21,354 nucleotides of DNA from an uncultured Lachnospiraceae bacterium (GCA_902795715.1 CADBME010000100.1:1-21354), one strand, 5' to 3'. Shown: positions 1 through 7,446, counted from the first letter of the stretch. Made by a program: numbers and translations. The notes: generated by a model not told the origin, from the sequence alone.

Positions 1-605
1 CCACCGTACCAGGTGTTGAGAATTACCTGCTCACGGCTGCTGATGTTGAAAGCTGCAACGGTACTGGAGTTCAGTCCCATCTCTTCCCAGTTCTCTGCCT
101 CTGCCTTGGAAGCATTGTATACTACAAAATCAGGCTCGAAGGAGGCCAGTTCCTCTTCTGTCGGCTGGATAAACATATTTTTAATAAAATGAGCCTGCCA
201 TGCAACTTCTACAATAAAACGAATGGCCATGCGGGTGTCAGGATTGGTTCCGCAGAAGGCATCCATGACAAATAATCTCTTGCCGCTTAACTCTTTTACA
301 GCAGTTGCCTTTACTTTTTCCCAGACTTCAACAGACATGGGATGGTTGTCGTTCTTGTAATCATCGGAAGTCCACCATACCGTATCTTTTGAATTTTCGT
401 CCATAACGATATATTTATCTTTGGGGGAACGGCCGGTATAGATGCCGGTCATGACATTAACAGCATCCAGTTCCGTCATCTGCCCCTTGTCATATCCTTC
501 CAGTTCCGGTTTCATTTCTTCTTCGAATAAGAATTCAAAAGAGGGATTTCGGATAATCTCCTGTGCATTGCTGATGCCGTATACACTTAAATCGATGTTG
601 CTCAT
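1..605 (-). CDS. pckA: Phosphoenolpyruvate carboxykinase (ATP), 5' part only
   Basis: Converts oxaloacetate plus ATP to PEP, CO2 and ADP (or the reverse in fermenters that fix CO2); a cytosolic enzyme of gluconeogenesis and anaplerosis. The visible 201 residues begin [10 protein letters not shown] and contain the family signature [12 protein letters not shown] (R59 is the expected substrate-binding arginine), the [11 protein letters not shown] segment and, at the window edge, [17 protein letters not shown]. All are typical of the ATP-dependent family, whose members are usually about 530-540 residues, so roughly 330 residues lie beyond the left edge. The start is the ATG ending at 605, preceded by GAGAGGTG on the minus strand. 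It is transcribed away from everything else here and has its own candidate promoter at 684-711. No frameshift is seen in the part present. Confidence 0.95.
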   Translation of the reverse strand, partial: MSNIDLSVYGISNAQEIIRNPSFEFLFEEEMKPELEGYDKGQMTELDAVNVMTGIYTGRSPKDKYIVMDENSKDTVWWTSDDYKNDNHPMSVEVWEKVKATAVKELSGKRLFVMDAFCGTNPDTRMAIRFIVEVAWQAHFIKNMFIQPTEEELASFEPDFVVYNASKAEAENWEEMGLNSSTVAAFNISSREQVILNTWYG

Positions 606-683
606 ATTCGCACCTCTCTTTCACGATTTTGAATCAAAGGATTAGTATGCCTTCATTTTTGCGGCAAACAAGCCACTCTTCAC

Positions 684-711
684 ATTATACATAAACATGT
701 GAGAAAATCAA
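684..711 (-). promoter_or_regulatory. Candidate pckA promoter
   Basis: On the minus strand, TTGATT (711-706) and TATAAT (689-684) are separated by 16 bp. The -10 is a perfect match and the -35 matches 4 of 6. Transcription would start near 677, leaving a leader of about 70 nt before the pckA ATG. A 5-bp inverted repeat CACAT/ATGTG (681-685, 697-701) overlaps the -10 and could be a repressor contact, but it is short. Confidence 0.5.
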
Positions 712-797
712 CTTTCTTTTTGCTGTTTTTATATGGCCGGCATTTCTTCAATAAATATATATAAAATATATACTATAAAAATTCGAGTGAAAAGTGC

Positions 798-826
798 TTG
801 ACAAAAGCAAGATGTTAGTTTATTAT
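798..826 (+). promoter_or_regulatory. Strong promoter of the putative small RNA
   Basis: A consensus TTGACA (798-803) is followed after 17 bp by TATTAT (821-826); TATAAT at 824-829 is an alternative -10 with a 20-bp spacer. Predicted start is near 833, exactly at the left edge of the 18-bp dyad at 833-850. The lipoprotein gene further downstream has its own promoter (1004-1033), so this one seems to serve the short unit ending at 926. Confidence 0.6.
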
Positions 827-832
827 AATATT

Positions 833-850
833 AGTTAGTATATACTAACT
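833..850. promoter_or_regulatory. Perfect 18-bp dyad at the transcription start, likely operator
   Basis: AGTTAGTATATACTAACT is a perfect palindrome (9-bp half-sites, no spacer) placed at about +1 to +18 of the promoter at 798-826. A dyad in this position is the classical layout for repression by a homodimeric one-component regulator (TetR, GntR, MarR or PadR type). No such regulator gene lies in this window, so the cognate protein is unknown. It could instead act as a 5' hairpin of the transcript. Confidence 0.5.
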
Positions 851-895
851 TCAAAGATTTACCCTTTCTATAATGTAATGAAATACCCTGGAAAG

Positions 896-926
896 AAAGT
901 GCCTTGACCCTGAAGGCACTTTTTTT
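896..926 (+). terminator. Intrinsic terminator after the small RNA
   Basis: The stem AAAGTGCCTT (896-905) pairs with AAGGCACTTT (913-922) around a 7-nt loop. The T run covers 920-926. On the opposite strand the tail is poor in T, so it works for plus-strand transcripts only. Confidence 0.78.
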
Positions 927-1003
927 CTGTTCATTTTCGGGATCTGTCCCGGATTCCCCTGCTGCCTGACCAAAAATAAGTTTGGCATATCTGTTCTTTT
1001 GAG

Positions 1004-1033
1004 TTGAGCGATGGAAGGAATATGTGCTATCAT
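1004..1033 (+). promoter_or_regulatory. Extended -10 promoter of the lipoprotein gene
   Basis: TTGAGC (1004-1009), an 18-bp spacer, then TGCTATCAT (1025-1033), an extended -10 of the TGnTATnnT kind. The start would be near 1040, about 23 nt before the ATG at 1063. Confidence 0.6.
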
Positions 1034-1062
1034 GGAAAAAATACAGGATGAAGGAGAATAAT

Positions 1063-1566
1063 ATGAATCTCAAGAGAAGACTTTCTTTTCTGCCCCTGGT
1101 CTTATTGGCACTGTTTATCCTTGTGTCTCTGGCAGGATGCGGCAAAAAGGAGACCCAACCGGCTCTTACGACAGCAGAAACTGTGGACCAGACCAGTTTG
1201 ATCGAGGCTTATACTGCTGCCTACGAAAATGTGGATTATCGGAAGATGTGGAGCTTTTGGCCTGCTCAGGTATTCGGGACAAAGGTCAGTATCCTGGCTG
1301 ATATGAAGAAAGACATTTTCCGCAATTATTATAGTTCCAAAGCGACTCTTTCCTTGGACCGCGGCGAGATTACAGCCGGAGAAGAAGAAGACAAAGAAAG
1401 AATTGCGGCTTTTTTCTCCATGGCAGATATCCGCTATGTAACCGATGTCTATAAGGCTGATTACAGGGCTGTAGTCACGGGAGGAAAAAGGGATGGAGAG
1501 CTTTATAAAGAAGGAACCATCTATGCTTTCCGCCATAACGGCAAGTGGTACCTTTTTGATGATTAA
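1063..1566 (+). CDS. Small lipoprotein of unknown function
   Basis: A 167-residue protein with a classic lipoprotein signal: MNLKRRLS, a hydrophobic core, and the lipobox LAGC with the lipidated Cys at about residue 26. It should be anchored on the outer face of the membrane. The mature part is acidic to neutral and ends in YAFRHNGKWYLFDD, a pattern common at the end of small NTF2/SnoaL-like alpha+beta folds; I do not recognise a named family. The ATG at 1063 is chosen because AAGGAG precedes it by 6-7 nt and it begins exactly at the signal peptide; an in-frame GTG at 1024 overlaps the promoter. It lies 212 bp upstream of a response regulator/kinase pair and may be a partner or target of it, which is inference. 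Confidence 0.85.
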   Translation: MNLKRRLSFLPLVLLALFILVSLAGCGKKETQPALTTAETVDQTSLIEAYTAAYENVDYRKMWSFWPAQVFGTKVSILADMKKDIFRNYYSSKATLSLDRGEITAGEEEDKERIAAFFSMADIRYVTDVYKADYRAVVTGGKRDGELYKEGTIYAFRHNGKWYLFDD

Positions 1567-1602
1567 TGCATAAAACATGCATAAACAGGCGGGTGTTACA
1601 TA

Positions 1603-1631
1603 TTGATTACACAATTATATGTTAATATTAG
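1603..1631 (+). promoter_or_regulatory. Weak candidate promoter of the two-component operon
   Basis: TTGATT (1603-1608), 17-bp spacer, TATTAG (1626-1631); each box matches 4 of 6. Just upstream is a short tandem repeat, ATGCATAAAAC then ATGCATAAAC (1566-1586), directly after the lipoprotein stop codon. No intrinsic terminator separates the lipoprotein gene from the response regulator, so read-through is also possible. Confidence 0.35.
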
Positions 1632-1643
1632 TGTTTCAAGTGA

Positions 1644-1682
1644 ATCTTTTGTGCAATGATTTTTGTGAACAGCACAAAAGAT
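1644..1682. other. 11-bp perfect inverted repeat in the response-regulator leader
   Basis: ATCTTTTGTGC (1644-1654) pairs perfectly with GCACAAAAGAT (1672-1682) around a 17-nt loop. There is no T run on either strand, so it is not an intrinsic terminator. It sits about 13 bp downstream of the candidate promoter and about 100 nt before the GTG start, so it could be an operator dyad or an mRNA hairpin. Confidence 0.5.
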
Positions 1683-1778
1683 GAAAATATAAAAAAAGAA
1701 CAGATCATTACTTCATGCGGCAGAGAAAAAAGAGCAAATCTGCTGCAAATCGAATTGATTTTTGACGGAGGTGTTGCG

Positions 1779-2468
1779 GTGAAGGAAAGAATTCTGATTG
1801 CTGATGATGATGAAAGACTGAATCGTATGCTTCAGGATATTTTTGAAATGGAGAATTATCAGGTTCTGACAGCATATGACGGGCACGAAGTGATAAATTA
1901 CCTGCAAAAAAACAGGGATATTAAACTGGTGGTTCTTGATATTATGATGCCCGGGCTTGACGGGTGGGATATATTGGAATATGTCCACAGCCGGTTTGAT
2001 ACGAAGATTCTGGTCCTGACAGCTCTGGGTGATGAGCAGAGCGAACTGAAAGCCCTGCGTGCAGGTGCTGATGACTTTGTGTCCAAGCCATTTAGCAGAG
2101 CTGTCCTTCTTGAAAGAGCCAGAAGGCTGGTTCGGGAGAGAGTAGGAGAGGAAGAGCAGGATTATGTCTGTGGTGATATCCGGATTCGCCCTGTCTCCCA
2201 CAAAGTTTATCTGGATGGCGAGGAGCTTTCCCTGACCATCAAGGAATATGAGCTTTTAAAGCTTTTGATGGACAACAGCGGTATAGTATTACCCAGAGAA
2301 GCGATTATTGAGAGAATCTGGGGCGTGGAGTACGATGGAAATGATCGTACTGTAGACACACATATTAAAATGCTCAGGAGATCCCTGGGGGATTCGAGCG
2401 GATACATTCGGACGGTAAGAGGTGTAGGCTACTATTTTGACGGAACGATTACCCGCCAGCAGCCGTGA
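1779..2468 (+). CDS. OmpR/PhoB-family response regulator
   Basis: A 229-residue transcription factor controlled by phosphorylation. The receiver domain covers residues 1-115, with acidic pocket D9-D10, phospho-acceptor D54 in VVLDIMMPG, T81 and K103 (SKPF). A winged-helix DNA-binding domain covers about 128-225, with the recognition region RTVDTHIKMLRRSLG and the ending IRTVRGVGYYF. The GTG at 1779 is chosen because it begins MKERILIADDDE, where this family normally starts, and a GGAGG site lies 6 nt upstream; the open frame extends further back to 1656, but that part does not look like a receiver. The kinase gene follows 15 nt after the stop in the same frame. The target genes are unknown; the lipoprotein upstream is one candidate. 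Confidence 0.95.
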   Translation: MKERILIADDDERLNRMLQDIFEMENYQVLTAYDGHEVINYLQKNRDIKLVVLDIMMPGLDGWDILEYVHSRFDTKILVLTALGDEQSELKALRAGADDFVSKPFSRAVLLERARRLVRERVGEEEQDYVCGDIRIRPVSHKVYLDGEELSLTIKEYELLKLLMDNSGIVLPREAIIERIWGVEYDGNDRTVDTHIKMLRRSLGDSSGYIRTVRGVGYYFDGTITRQQP

Positions 2469-2483
2469 TGCCGGTGCGTGATT

Positions 2484-3494
2484 ATGGATGAAAGATCATT
2501 TTATGTAAGGTCCGAGACCGATGTTCGCCTCCTTATGCTGGCACTTACGGTTGCTGTGGCTCTGGGAATTCTTTCTGTCATACTCTGGCTGTTTTTAAGA
2601 CAACGTACCGTGAACCGGCTGAATGATATGAGTCGGATTACGGAGAAGATGGCCCGGCTTGAGTTTGATGAGAAGGTGGATTACCACGGCAGGGATGAGC
2701 TGGGAGTCCTTGCGGAATTTATTGACCGGATGTCAGATAAGCTGCAAAGCAGTATAGATGGCATGCAAAAAGAGCTTACCCGAAGAGAGAATCTGGTGAG
2801 AAATCTCGCCCATGATGTTCGAACTCCCCTGACGGTGATTCGGGGATATGCCGAGAGCCTGACGGCTCTGCATCCGGAGGATGAACGACTGAAACGGTAC
2901 ATAAGTGTCATCATTGACGAATGTGACCGAATGACAAAGATGTCTGAAGATTTACTTGAATTCATCGCAATCAGAGATCAGGAAGATTATTACACGATGG
3001 AGCTGATTGATGCCAAGGAGCTATTTGGCGAGTTTGTACGACGGCTGAATAATATTCATCCAGATATCATGTTCCTCATTGATTATGATCAGTGCCAGTT
3101 TGTTGCCAGTTGGGAATTACTGGAACAGGCTGTCTATAATCTGATGGAAAATGCGATCAAATACGGCAAGCAGAATGGAGTAGTCCAGCTGTACGGCAAG
3201 AAAGAAGATGAGTATTACCGGTTCAGTGTTGCCAATGAGGGGGAAGGGATTCAGGAAGAAGACCTTGAGTACATCTGGGATGCTTTCTACAAGGGAGATA
3301 AGGCCAGAAAAAGAGGCAACGGATTTGGAATCGGTCTGTCTATCGTCCGGGACATTGCCGTAATGCATAGCGGCGATGTAGATGCAATCAGCAGAGGAGG
3401 ATGGACAACTTTGTCCTTCCGGATCCGACGAAGGCGACCGGAAGGAACAAAGAATAAAAAACTGAATCAGAATTCCCAGGAAGACGCGTCTTGA
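2484..3494 (+). CDS. Sensor histidine kinase with one membrane helix
   Basis: About 336 residues. Order: a short N-terminus, one membrane helix (about 16-39), a HAMP linker (about 40-92), a HisKA dimerisation helix with phospho-acceptor H110 in LAHDVRTPLTVIRGY, and a HATPase_c domain with the N box NLMENAIKYG, G1 box NEGEGI and G2 box GNGFGIGLSIV. All catalytic boxes are intact. Most relatives have two helices flanking an outside sensor domain; here only about 15 residues precede the helix, so sensing probably uses the membrane, a partner protein or the HAMP. Neither the GTG at 2478 nor the ATG at 2484 has a recognisable ribosome site, so translation is probably coupled to the response regulator ending at 2468. 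The last 28 bp overlap the convergent ATPase gene. Confidence 0.93.
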   Translation: MDERSFYVRSETDVRLLMLALTVAVALGILSVILWLFLRQRTVNRLNDMSRITEKMARLEFDEKVDYHGRDELGVLAEFIDRMSDKLQSSIDGMQKELTRRENLVRNLAHDVRTPLTVIRGYAESLTALHPEDERLKRYISVIIDECDRMTKMSEDLLEFIAIRDQEDYYTMELIDAKELFGEFVRRLNNIHPDIMFLIDYDQCQFVASWELLEQAVYNLMENAIKYGKQNGVVQLYGKKEDEYYRFSVANEGEGIQEEDLEYIWDAFYKGDKARKRGNGFGIGLSIVRDIAVMHSGDVDAISRGGWTTLSFRIRRRRPEGTKNKKLNQNSQEDAS

Positions 3495-4990
3495 TAGATG
3501 GCGTCTTTCTTTATGTCAGCAAGAATAGCAGACCGTCGGCTTCCGATGTGGAGAGATTGATTGTATTTGAAATAACGGTCACATCCATTCTCCGTGATAA
3601 AACGGGAAGCGGAAGGGTCCATGGTCAATTCCGTAACAAAGACAACCATTTCCTCCCCCTGACTGAATGCATTTTCCATGAAGTCAAAGGCATGGTCCAG
3701 ACCGGCCATGGCCAGATCTACCGCCTTGTCCTGGTCCTGGCACTGCCGGTCAAAATGGCCTTTTACTGCCATAAAGGCTTCTTTTGGTGATGAGGCTTCA
3801 TCAGGACTCCAGCTTGCCAGCAGAGACAGAAGTCTGGCGTGAAAGGTGGATTCTTCGGCGTTTATCAGACCGGTCTTTTCGGACTGAAGCCGGCTCTGCC
3901 TCTTTTGATCTATGAGAGACCGGTAAAGTCCTTCATCAGCAGTCCGATCTCTAAGACCTTCTCTGTATTCTTTCAGGAATTGATAGGCTTCCCTGGTCAT
4001 ATCACACTCGGCAAGAGCCCGGGACAGGTAAGTATGCAGACCGTCATGCAGGAGCTCTACCAGAGAGAGCCGCTCATCGAATGATGCATGGAAGAGGCGG
4101 GCATAGATGCCGGATCCGGCCTGTCCTGCCAGAATCCGGCTGATGTCATAGTCCCCTCTGTACTTTTGATATAGATCGTAGTAGGCAGCCACATCCATAG
4201 CAATCTCCCTGTGCTGTAGAAACTGACCGATCACGGATTCATTGACCGGCAGATCCAGTTCTTCATAGACACGAATCAGACGGCTTAAATCTTCCCACCC
4301 GCGGGCAGTGACAAATTGAAGGCCGTCTACGTCGCTTTCCACACGATAGAAATTGCCGGGTCTCAATTCAAGATAGCTCAGGATAAAGGGGTGGATATTG
4401 ACTTCCCGGGCATACTCTCTGAAAACAGCCAGGTCGGCATCCACATCCATGCGGCGGACCCGGTCAAGGGTTACAAAATCCAGATCGTGGACACTTCGGT
4501 TGTATTCCGGGGGATTACCGGCGGCAACAATGATCCAGCCTCTGGGAACGGACTGGTTTCCGAAAGTTTTACACTGGAGAAACTGGAGCATGGTAGGGGC
4601 GAGAGTCTCGGAGACGCAATTGATTTCATCGATGAAAAGAATGCCTTCCTTTTTTTCGGTATCTTCCATATATTGATATATGCTGGCAAGAATTTCGCTC
4701 ATGGTATATTCCGTAACGGACCAGGTCCTTCCCCCATACTGTTTTTCCTTTATAAAAGGAAGGCCCACTGCACTCTGTCTGGTGTGATGGGTGATGGTGT
4801 AGGAAACAAGGCCAATTCCACATTCCCGGGCAATCTGCTCCATGATCTGTGTTTTTCCGATTCCGGGAGGCCCCATGAGGAGGAGGGGACGCTGGTGGAT
4901 TTCCGGTATATCATAATGACCGTATTCATTTTTTTTCAGGTAGGCTTCCACCGTGTTCCTGATATCTTCTTTTGCCTCTTTGATATTCAT
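3467..4990 (-). CDS. MoxR-type AAA+ ATPase, last gene of the LRR-VWA-AAA operon
   Basis: A 507-residue cytosolic ATPase. Walker A is GPPGIGKT (40-47), Walker B GILFIDEIN (D121, E122), sensor 1 is N159 in AAGNPPEYN, and an arginine-finger region DRVRR lies at 176-180. This places it in the MoxR/RavA group of AAA+ proteins, which typically act with a VWA-domain partner to remodel or activate protein complexes. Here the partner is the neighbouring VWA gene. Residues after about 300 form a long, mainly helical extension that I do not recognise. The ATG at 4990 has AAGGAG 9 nt upstream. The gap from the VWA gene is 81 bp and carries no terminator. The 3' end overlaps the histidine kinase gene by 28 bp, tail to tail. 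Confidence 0.93.
   Translation of the reverse strand: MNIKEAKEDIRNTVEAYLKKNEYGHYDIPEIHQRPLLLMGPPGIGKTQIMEQIARECGIGLVSYTITHHTRQSAVGLPFIKEKQYGGRTWSVTEYTMSEILASIYQYMEDTEKKEGILFIDEINCVSETLAPTMLQFLQCKTFGNQSVPRGWIIVAAGNPPEYNRSVHDLDFVTLDRVRRMDVDADLAVFREYAREVNIHPFILSYLELRPGNFYRVESDVDGLQFVTARGWEDLSRLIRVYEELDLPVNESVIGQFLQHREIAMDVAAYYDLYQKYRGDYDISRILAGQAGSGIYARLFHASFDERLSLVELLHDGLHTYLSRALAECDMTREAYQFLKEYREGLRDRTADEGLYRSLIDQKRQSRLQSEKTGLINAEESTFHARLLSLLASWSPDEASSPKEAFMAVKGHFDRQCQDQDKAVDLAMAGLDHAFDFMENAFSQGEEMVVFVTELTMDPSASRFITENGCDRYFKYNQSLHIGSRRSAILADIKKDAIYQDASSWEF
3480..3512 (+). terminator. Weak terminator-like hairpin at the convergent gene ends
   Basis: AAGACGC (3481-3487) can pair with GCGTCTT (3501-3507), followed by a broken T run TTTCTTT. 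AAGACGCGTCTT (3481-3492) is also a perfect 12-bp palindrome that could fold instead. The hairpin lies inside the last codons of both the kinase and the opposite-strand ATPase. Confidence 0.35.
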
Positions 4991-5071
4991 TTATCCTTCT
5001 CCTTTCATCCTGAAAAAACATTTTCCGTAAGTTGCTATACACAGCCCTGCCATCGATCAGGCCACGGGCCA

Positions 5072-6424
5072 TTAATAGTAACTGCTTTCCGTAAGTTCAA
5101 ACTTCATTGCCCAGGCAGGCAGGTTTTCCGGAGCCTGCTGGTCGTAAAAGACAAAGGCCGTCGAAAAGGGTGGCGGAGCAGCAGGGAAGATTCCCTTCCC
5201 GTCTGTGAAATAGATAAGGCCCTGTAAATCCCGGATTTCTCCTTCTTTTATCTTTTGAAGCAGATAGCGGAAGGCCGGACGAAAATCGGTACCACCTCCT
5301 CCGACCAGGCGGAAAGAAGACAGGAGGCGGCGGATATCTCTGTCCGATGTGATTAGGATATGGTCCTGCACTTTATTATCGCACTGAAGAATATGTACTA
5401 TGCTTTTTTCAAAAAAATGATCTTTTTCCTGGAGTATTTCAAAAGTCCGTTCAAGGAAATGACGGACAAGGTCACCACTTGTGGAGAAACTGGTATCGAT
5501 AACGATGACGAATTCCCTGATCTTTTTGACTTCCCGGCTTTCAAGAGGTTCGATCAGGGGGAGATTGCCGTAGAGTCTCAGACCATAGGAATAAAAGCCC
5601 GGATCAAATTCATCGGGGTTGATATGGAGTTCTTCCCGAAGGACCGTGAAGCGGTTTAAAAAATCTTTATAAGATCGGCGGTGTCTCCCTGATTGGATTT
5701 GGACGATAAAGCGATCTGCCTGATCCGACTTCTCCCTACCGGTGACAGACAGGTCCTGCTCGGTTCTCCGCCCGATCTGCTCCCACTTGGAAGAAGCCTG
5801 TGCGGCAGAGGGGGATGCTTTCTCATCGCCCGGCCAGAAGCGGTGATCATCTACATAGAATTCTCTGACCAGGTCAAAAATTTCTTGCTCGGAGAGGGAA
5901 GAAATACTATTGAGAATAGAATCATAGATCAGAGGAGCCGCAGCCGGCTTGCCGGATTCTCTGATTTTTTCATACAGTCTGGTCCGGATCCCCGATTTGA
6001 TTCTTTTAACGCTGGTTTTTCCCAGGGAATCAATCAGGCATTCGACAGCAATGTCACAGGAGAGGTTCCAAAGACGGATGTCTCTTCCCTTTCTCAGCCA
6101 GAGATGGCGGAAAATGCAATGAAGCACGACATGAAGATATGCCCGGTTCAGGAATACAGGATTGTCAGGGAAAAGACGAATCAACTGTTCATGACTGTAG
6201 TAAAGGGTCAGGCCATCTGTGGCAAGGGTGCGGATCCTGTCATTTTTCCGGGGTTCAAGTGAAGCAACAGCCCGGTCCAGATAACGGAAATCCAGATAGA
6301 GTTCATCCCGGATCAGATTAAGAATACGACGGTCGATATCCTGGCCGTCTGCCAGGATCCGGGAGGGTTTTTCTTTATTATCCGATAACTGAGGAAGGCT
6401 TTGCTTGTCATTCAGGTAATCCAT
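5072..6424 (-). CDS. VWA-like protein with DUF2201-type metallopeptidase-like N-terminus
   Basis: A 450-residue protein with no signal peptide. Residues about 25-200 resemble the putative metallopeptidase half of DUF2201 proteins, including the hallmark WNLSCDIAVECLID; the zinc motif usually written HExxH reads HVVLH (98-102), so the catalytic glutamate is missing. Residues about 300-450 form a VWA-like domain with metal-site residues DTSFS (from D310), GGTDF and FTDGKG. VWA proteins next to MoxR ATPases usually act as adaptors or substrates of the ATPase. The ATG at 6424 is preferred over an in-frame TTG at 6442, since AGAGGA lies about 9 nt upstream. Only about 20 bp separate it from the LRR gene, so the two are co-transcribed. 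A catalytic protease role is unlikely. Confidence 0.92.
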   Translation of the reverse strand: MDYLNDKQSLPQLSDNKEKPSRILADGQDIDRRILNLIRDELYLDFRYLDRAVASLEPRKNDRIRTLATDGLTLYYSHEQLIRLFPDNPVFLNRAYLHVVLHCIFRHLWLRKGRDIRLWNLSCDIAVECLIDSLGKTSVKRIKSGIRTRLYEKIRESGKPAAAPLIYDSILNSISSLSEQEIFDLVREFYVDDHRFWPGDEKASPSAAQASSKWEQIGRRTEQDLSVTGREKSDQADRFIVQIQSGRHRRSYKDFLNRFTVLREELHINPDEFDPGFYSYGLRLYGNLPLIEPLESREVKKIREFVIVIDTSFSTSGDLVRHFLERTFEILQEKDHFFEKSIVHILQCDNKVQDHILITSDRDIRRLLSSFRLVGGGGTDFRPAFRYLLQKIKEGEIRDLQGLIYFTDGKGIFPAAPPPFSTAFVFYDQQAPENLPAWAMKFELTESSYY

Positions 6425-6444
6425 TGTGAACGATCCTCTCAAAA

Positions 6445-7413
6445 TTAAAAATCCATATCGAAATCAAAAACCGGTTTGTGGTGAGCCCTGCTTATTTCTT
6501 CAGTAAGAATAGCACAGCCTTCGCTCCAATGGTCCCGGGATGCAAGAGTGTAGGCTGAGGAGAGGAGGCTGGAGCCCGGGGTGGTTTCCCGGCAAATGTA
6601 AGAAAGAAGAGAAGGATTTCTGGCTTCTATGGCCATGGAAAGACTTAGGCCTGCCCGCTCTTTGATTGCAGCCTGATAACGGGTTTTTGCAGTAGGGCTT
6701 AAAGCTGCAGGATAAAGAAGGCGGGAAAGGGCGATCCTGCAAAGGGATTCATCGGATTCCGTTACAAGTGCAGAAGAAAAGCACTGATCGTATTTATCAA
6801 AATCAAGGACTCCATCCCGAAAACACTTTCGCATCCGGTAGCCTTCACCATTAATGGTACGCGAAAAAAGATGGGCAGGTGTTACTTCATCAAGCCATTC
6901 ATAGTACTCAGGAAAGAAAAGCATACTCCCTCCGGGGAAGGTGACTGTCAGATCTTCCGGCAGTCGTTCTAAGAGAAGGGGAAGGCCGGTAGACTGTCTG
7001 TCATCCGATCGGATTTCAAGGTGTCTCAGCTGGCGGCAGTTGGTGAAAACATCACTCCCGATCCCTCGTATTGCGGGGCCGAAGGAGAGACGAATCAGCT
7101 GCCTGCAGTTGTAGAAAGCCCCGTTGTGAAGTGTGGCAATCCGGGATGAGAGGCGGACACTTTCCAGATCCTCCCCCTGCAGGGGAGGCGGAAGCTGGTC
7201 TCTGCGGGGTGCCCCGGGATCTGACCACAGAAAAGTATCTTCCGGCAGGGGTTTTTCCGAAGCAGAAAAGCAATAGGGACCGATTTCAGTAACCCTTTTA
7301 TCACCGATTGTATCCGGTATGGACAGATTGGACTGGTTTCCGAAAGCCCGGAGGACCCGTATGCCGTCCTTAGTCTCCTGGCAGAGAAGATGACTGACTG
7401 GCTGATAGTTCAT
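6445..7413 (-). CDS. BspA-type leucine-rich repeat protein, first gene of the operon
   Basis: A 322-residue protein without a signal peptide or membrane helix, so probably cytosolic. Residues about 85-135 contain two clear BspA/LRR_5 repeats (LESVRLSSRIATLHNGAF and LIRLSFGPAIRGIGSDVF, each followed by a TNCRQL/YNCRQL turn), with a likely degenerate repeat near residues 25-50. The second half, about 200-322, looks helical and is not recognised. LRR_5 repeats bind proteins or other ligands, so this may be the recognition part of a complex with the VWA and AAA+ proteins encoded downstream. The ATG at 7413 has AAAAGGAG 9 nt upstream. The C-terminus ends FDFDMDF, an acidic-aromatic tail. Function is unknown. 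Confidence 0.9.
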   Translation of the reverse strand: MNYQPVSHLLCQETKDGIRVLRAFGNQSNLSIPDTIGDKRVTEIGPYCFSASEKPLPEDTFLWSDPGAPRRDQLPPPLQGEDLESVRLSSRIATLHNGAFYNCRQLIRLSFGPAIRGIGSDVFTNCRQLRHLEIRSDDRQSTGLPLLLERLPEDLTVTFPGGSMLFFPEYYEWLDEVTPAHLFSRTINGEGYRMRKCFRDGVLDFDKYDQCFSSALVTESDESLCRIALSRLLYPAALSPTAKTRYQAAIKERAGLSLSMAIEARNPSLLSYICRETTPGSSLLSSAYTLASRDHWSEGCAILTEEISRAHHKPVFDFDMDF

Positions 7414-7446
7414 AGAATCAGCTCCTTTTATTATTTAGAATATCTT

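Larger units (their letters stand above)
833..926 (+). ncRNA. Putative small RNA of about 94 nt
   Basis: The unit runs from the predicted start next to a near-consensus promoter to a clean intrinsic terminator at 896-926. It has no convincing reading frame: the only ATG (878) gives nine codons, MKYPGKKVP, without a ribosome site. It matches no RNA family I recognise. It could be an independent regulatory RNA, or an attenuated leader for the lipoprotein gene, although that gene has its own promoter. Confidence 0.4.

Noticed and set aside
878..907. Nine-codon leader peptide in the putative small RNA
   Set aside because: No ribosome site and no run of a single amino acid's codons, so classical attenuation is not supported.
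1656..1778. N-terminal extension of the response regulator
   Set aside because: The extra 41 residues do not resemble a receiver and overlap an inverted repeat; the GTG at 1779 has a good GGAGG site.
5022..5097. 12-bp direct repeat TTTCCGTAAGTT (5022-5033, 5086-5097)
   Set aside because: One copy lies in VWA codons and the other in the gap, 64 bp apart; too short and isolated to assign a role.
4316..5227. 303-codon open frame on the plus strand, antisense to the AAA+ gene
   Set aside because: No ribosome site and no recognisable domain; it is antisense to a gene with clear Walker motifs. Codon bias of the real gene opens the opposite frame.
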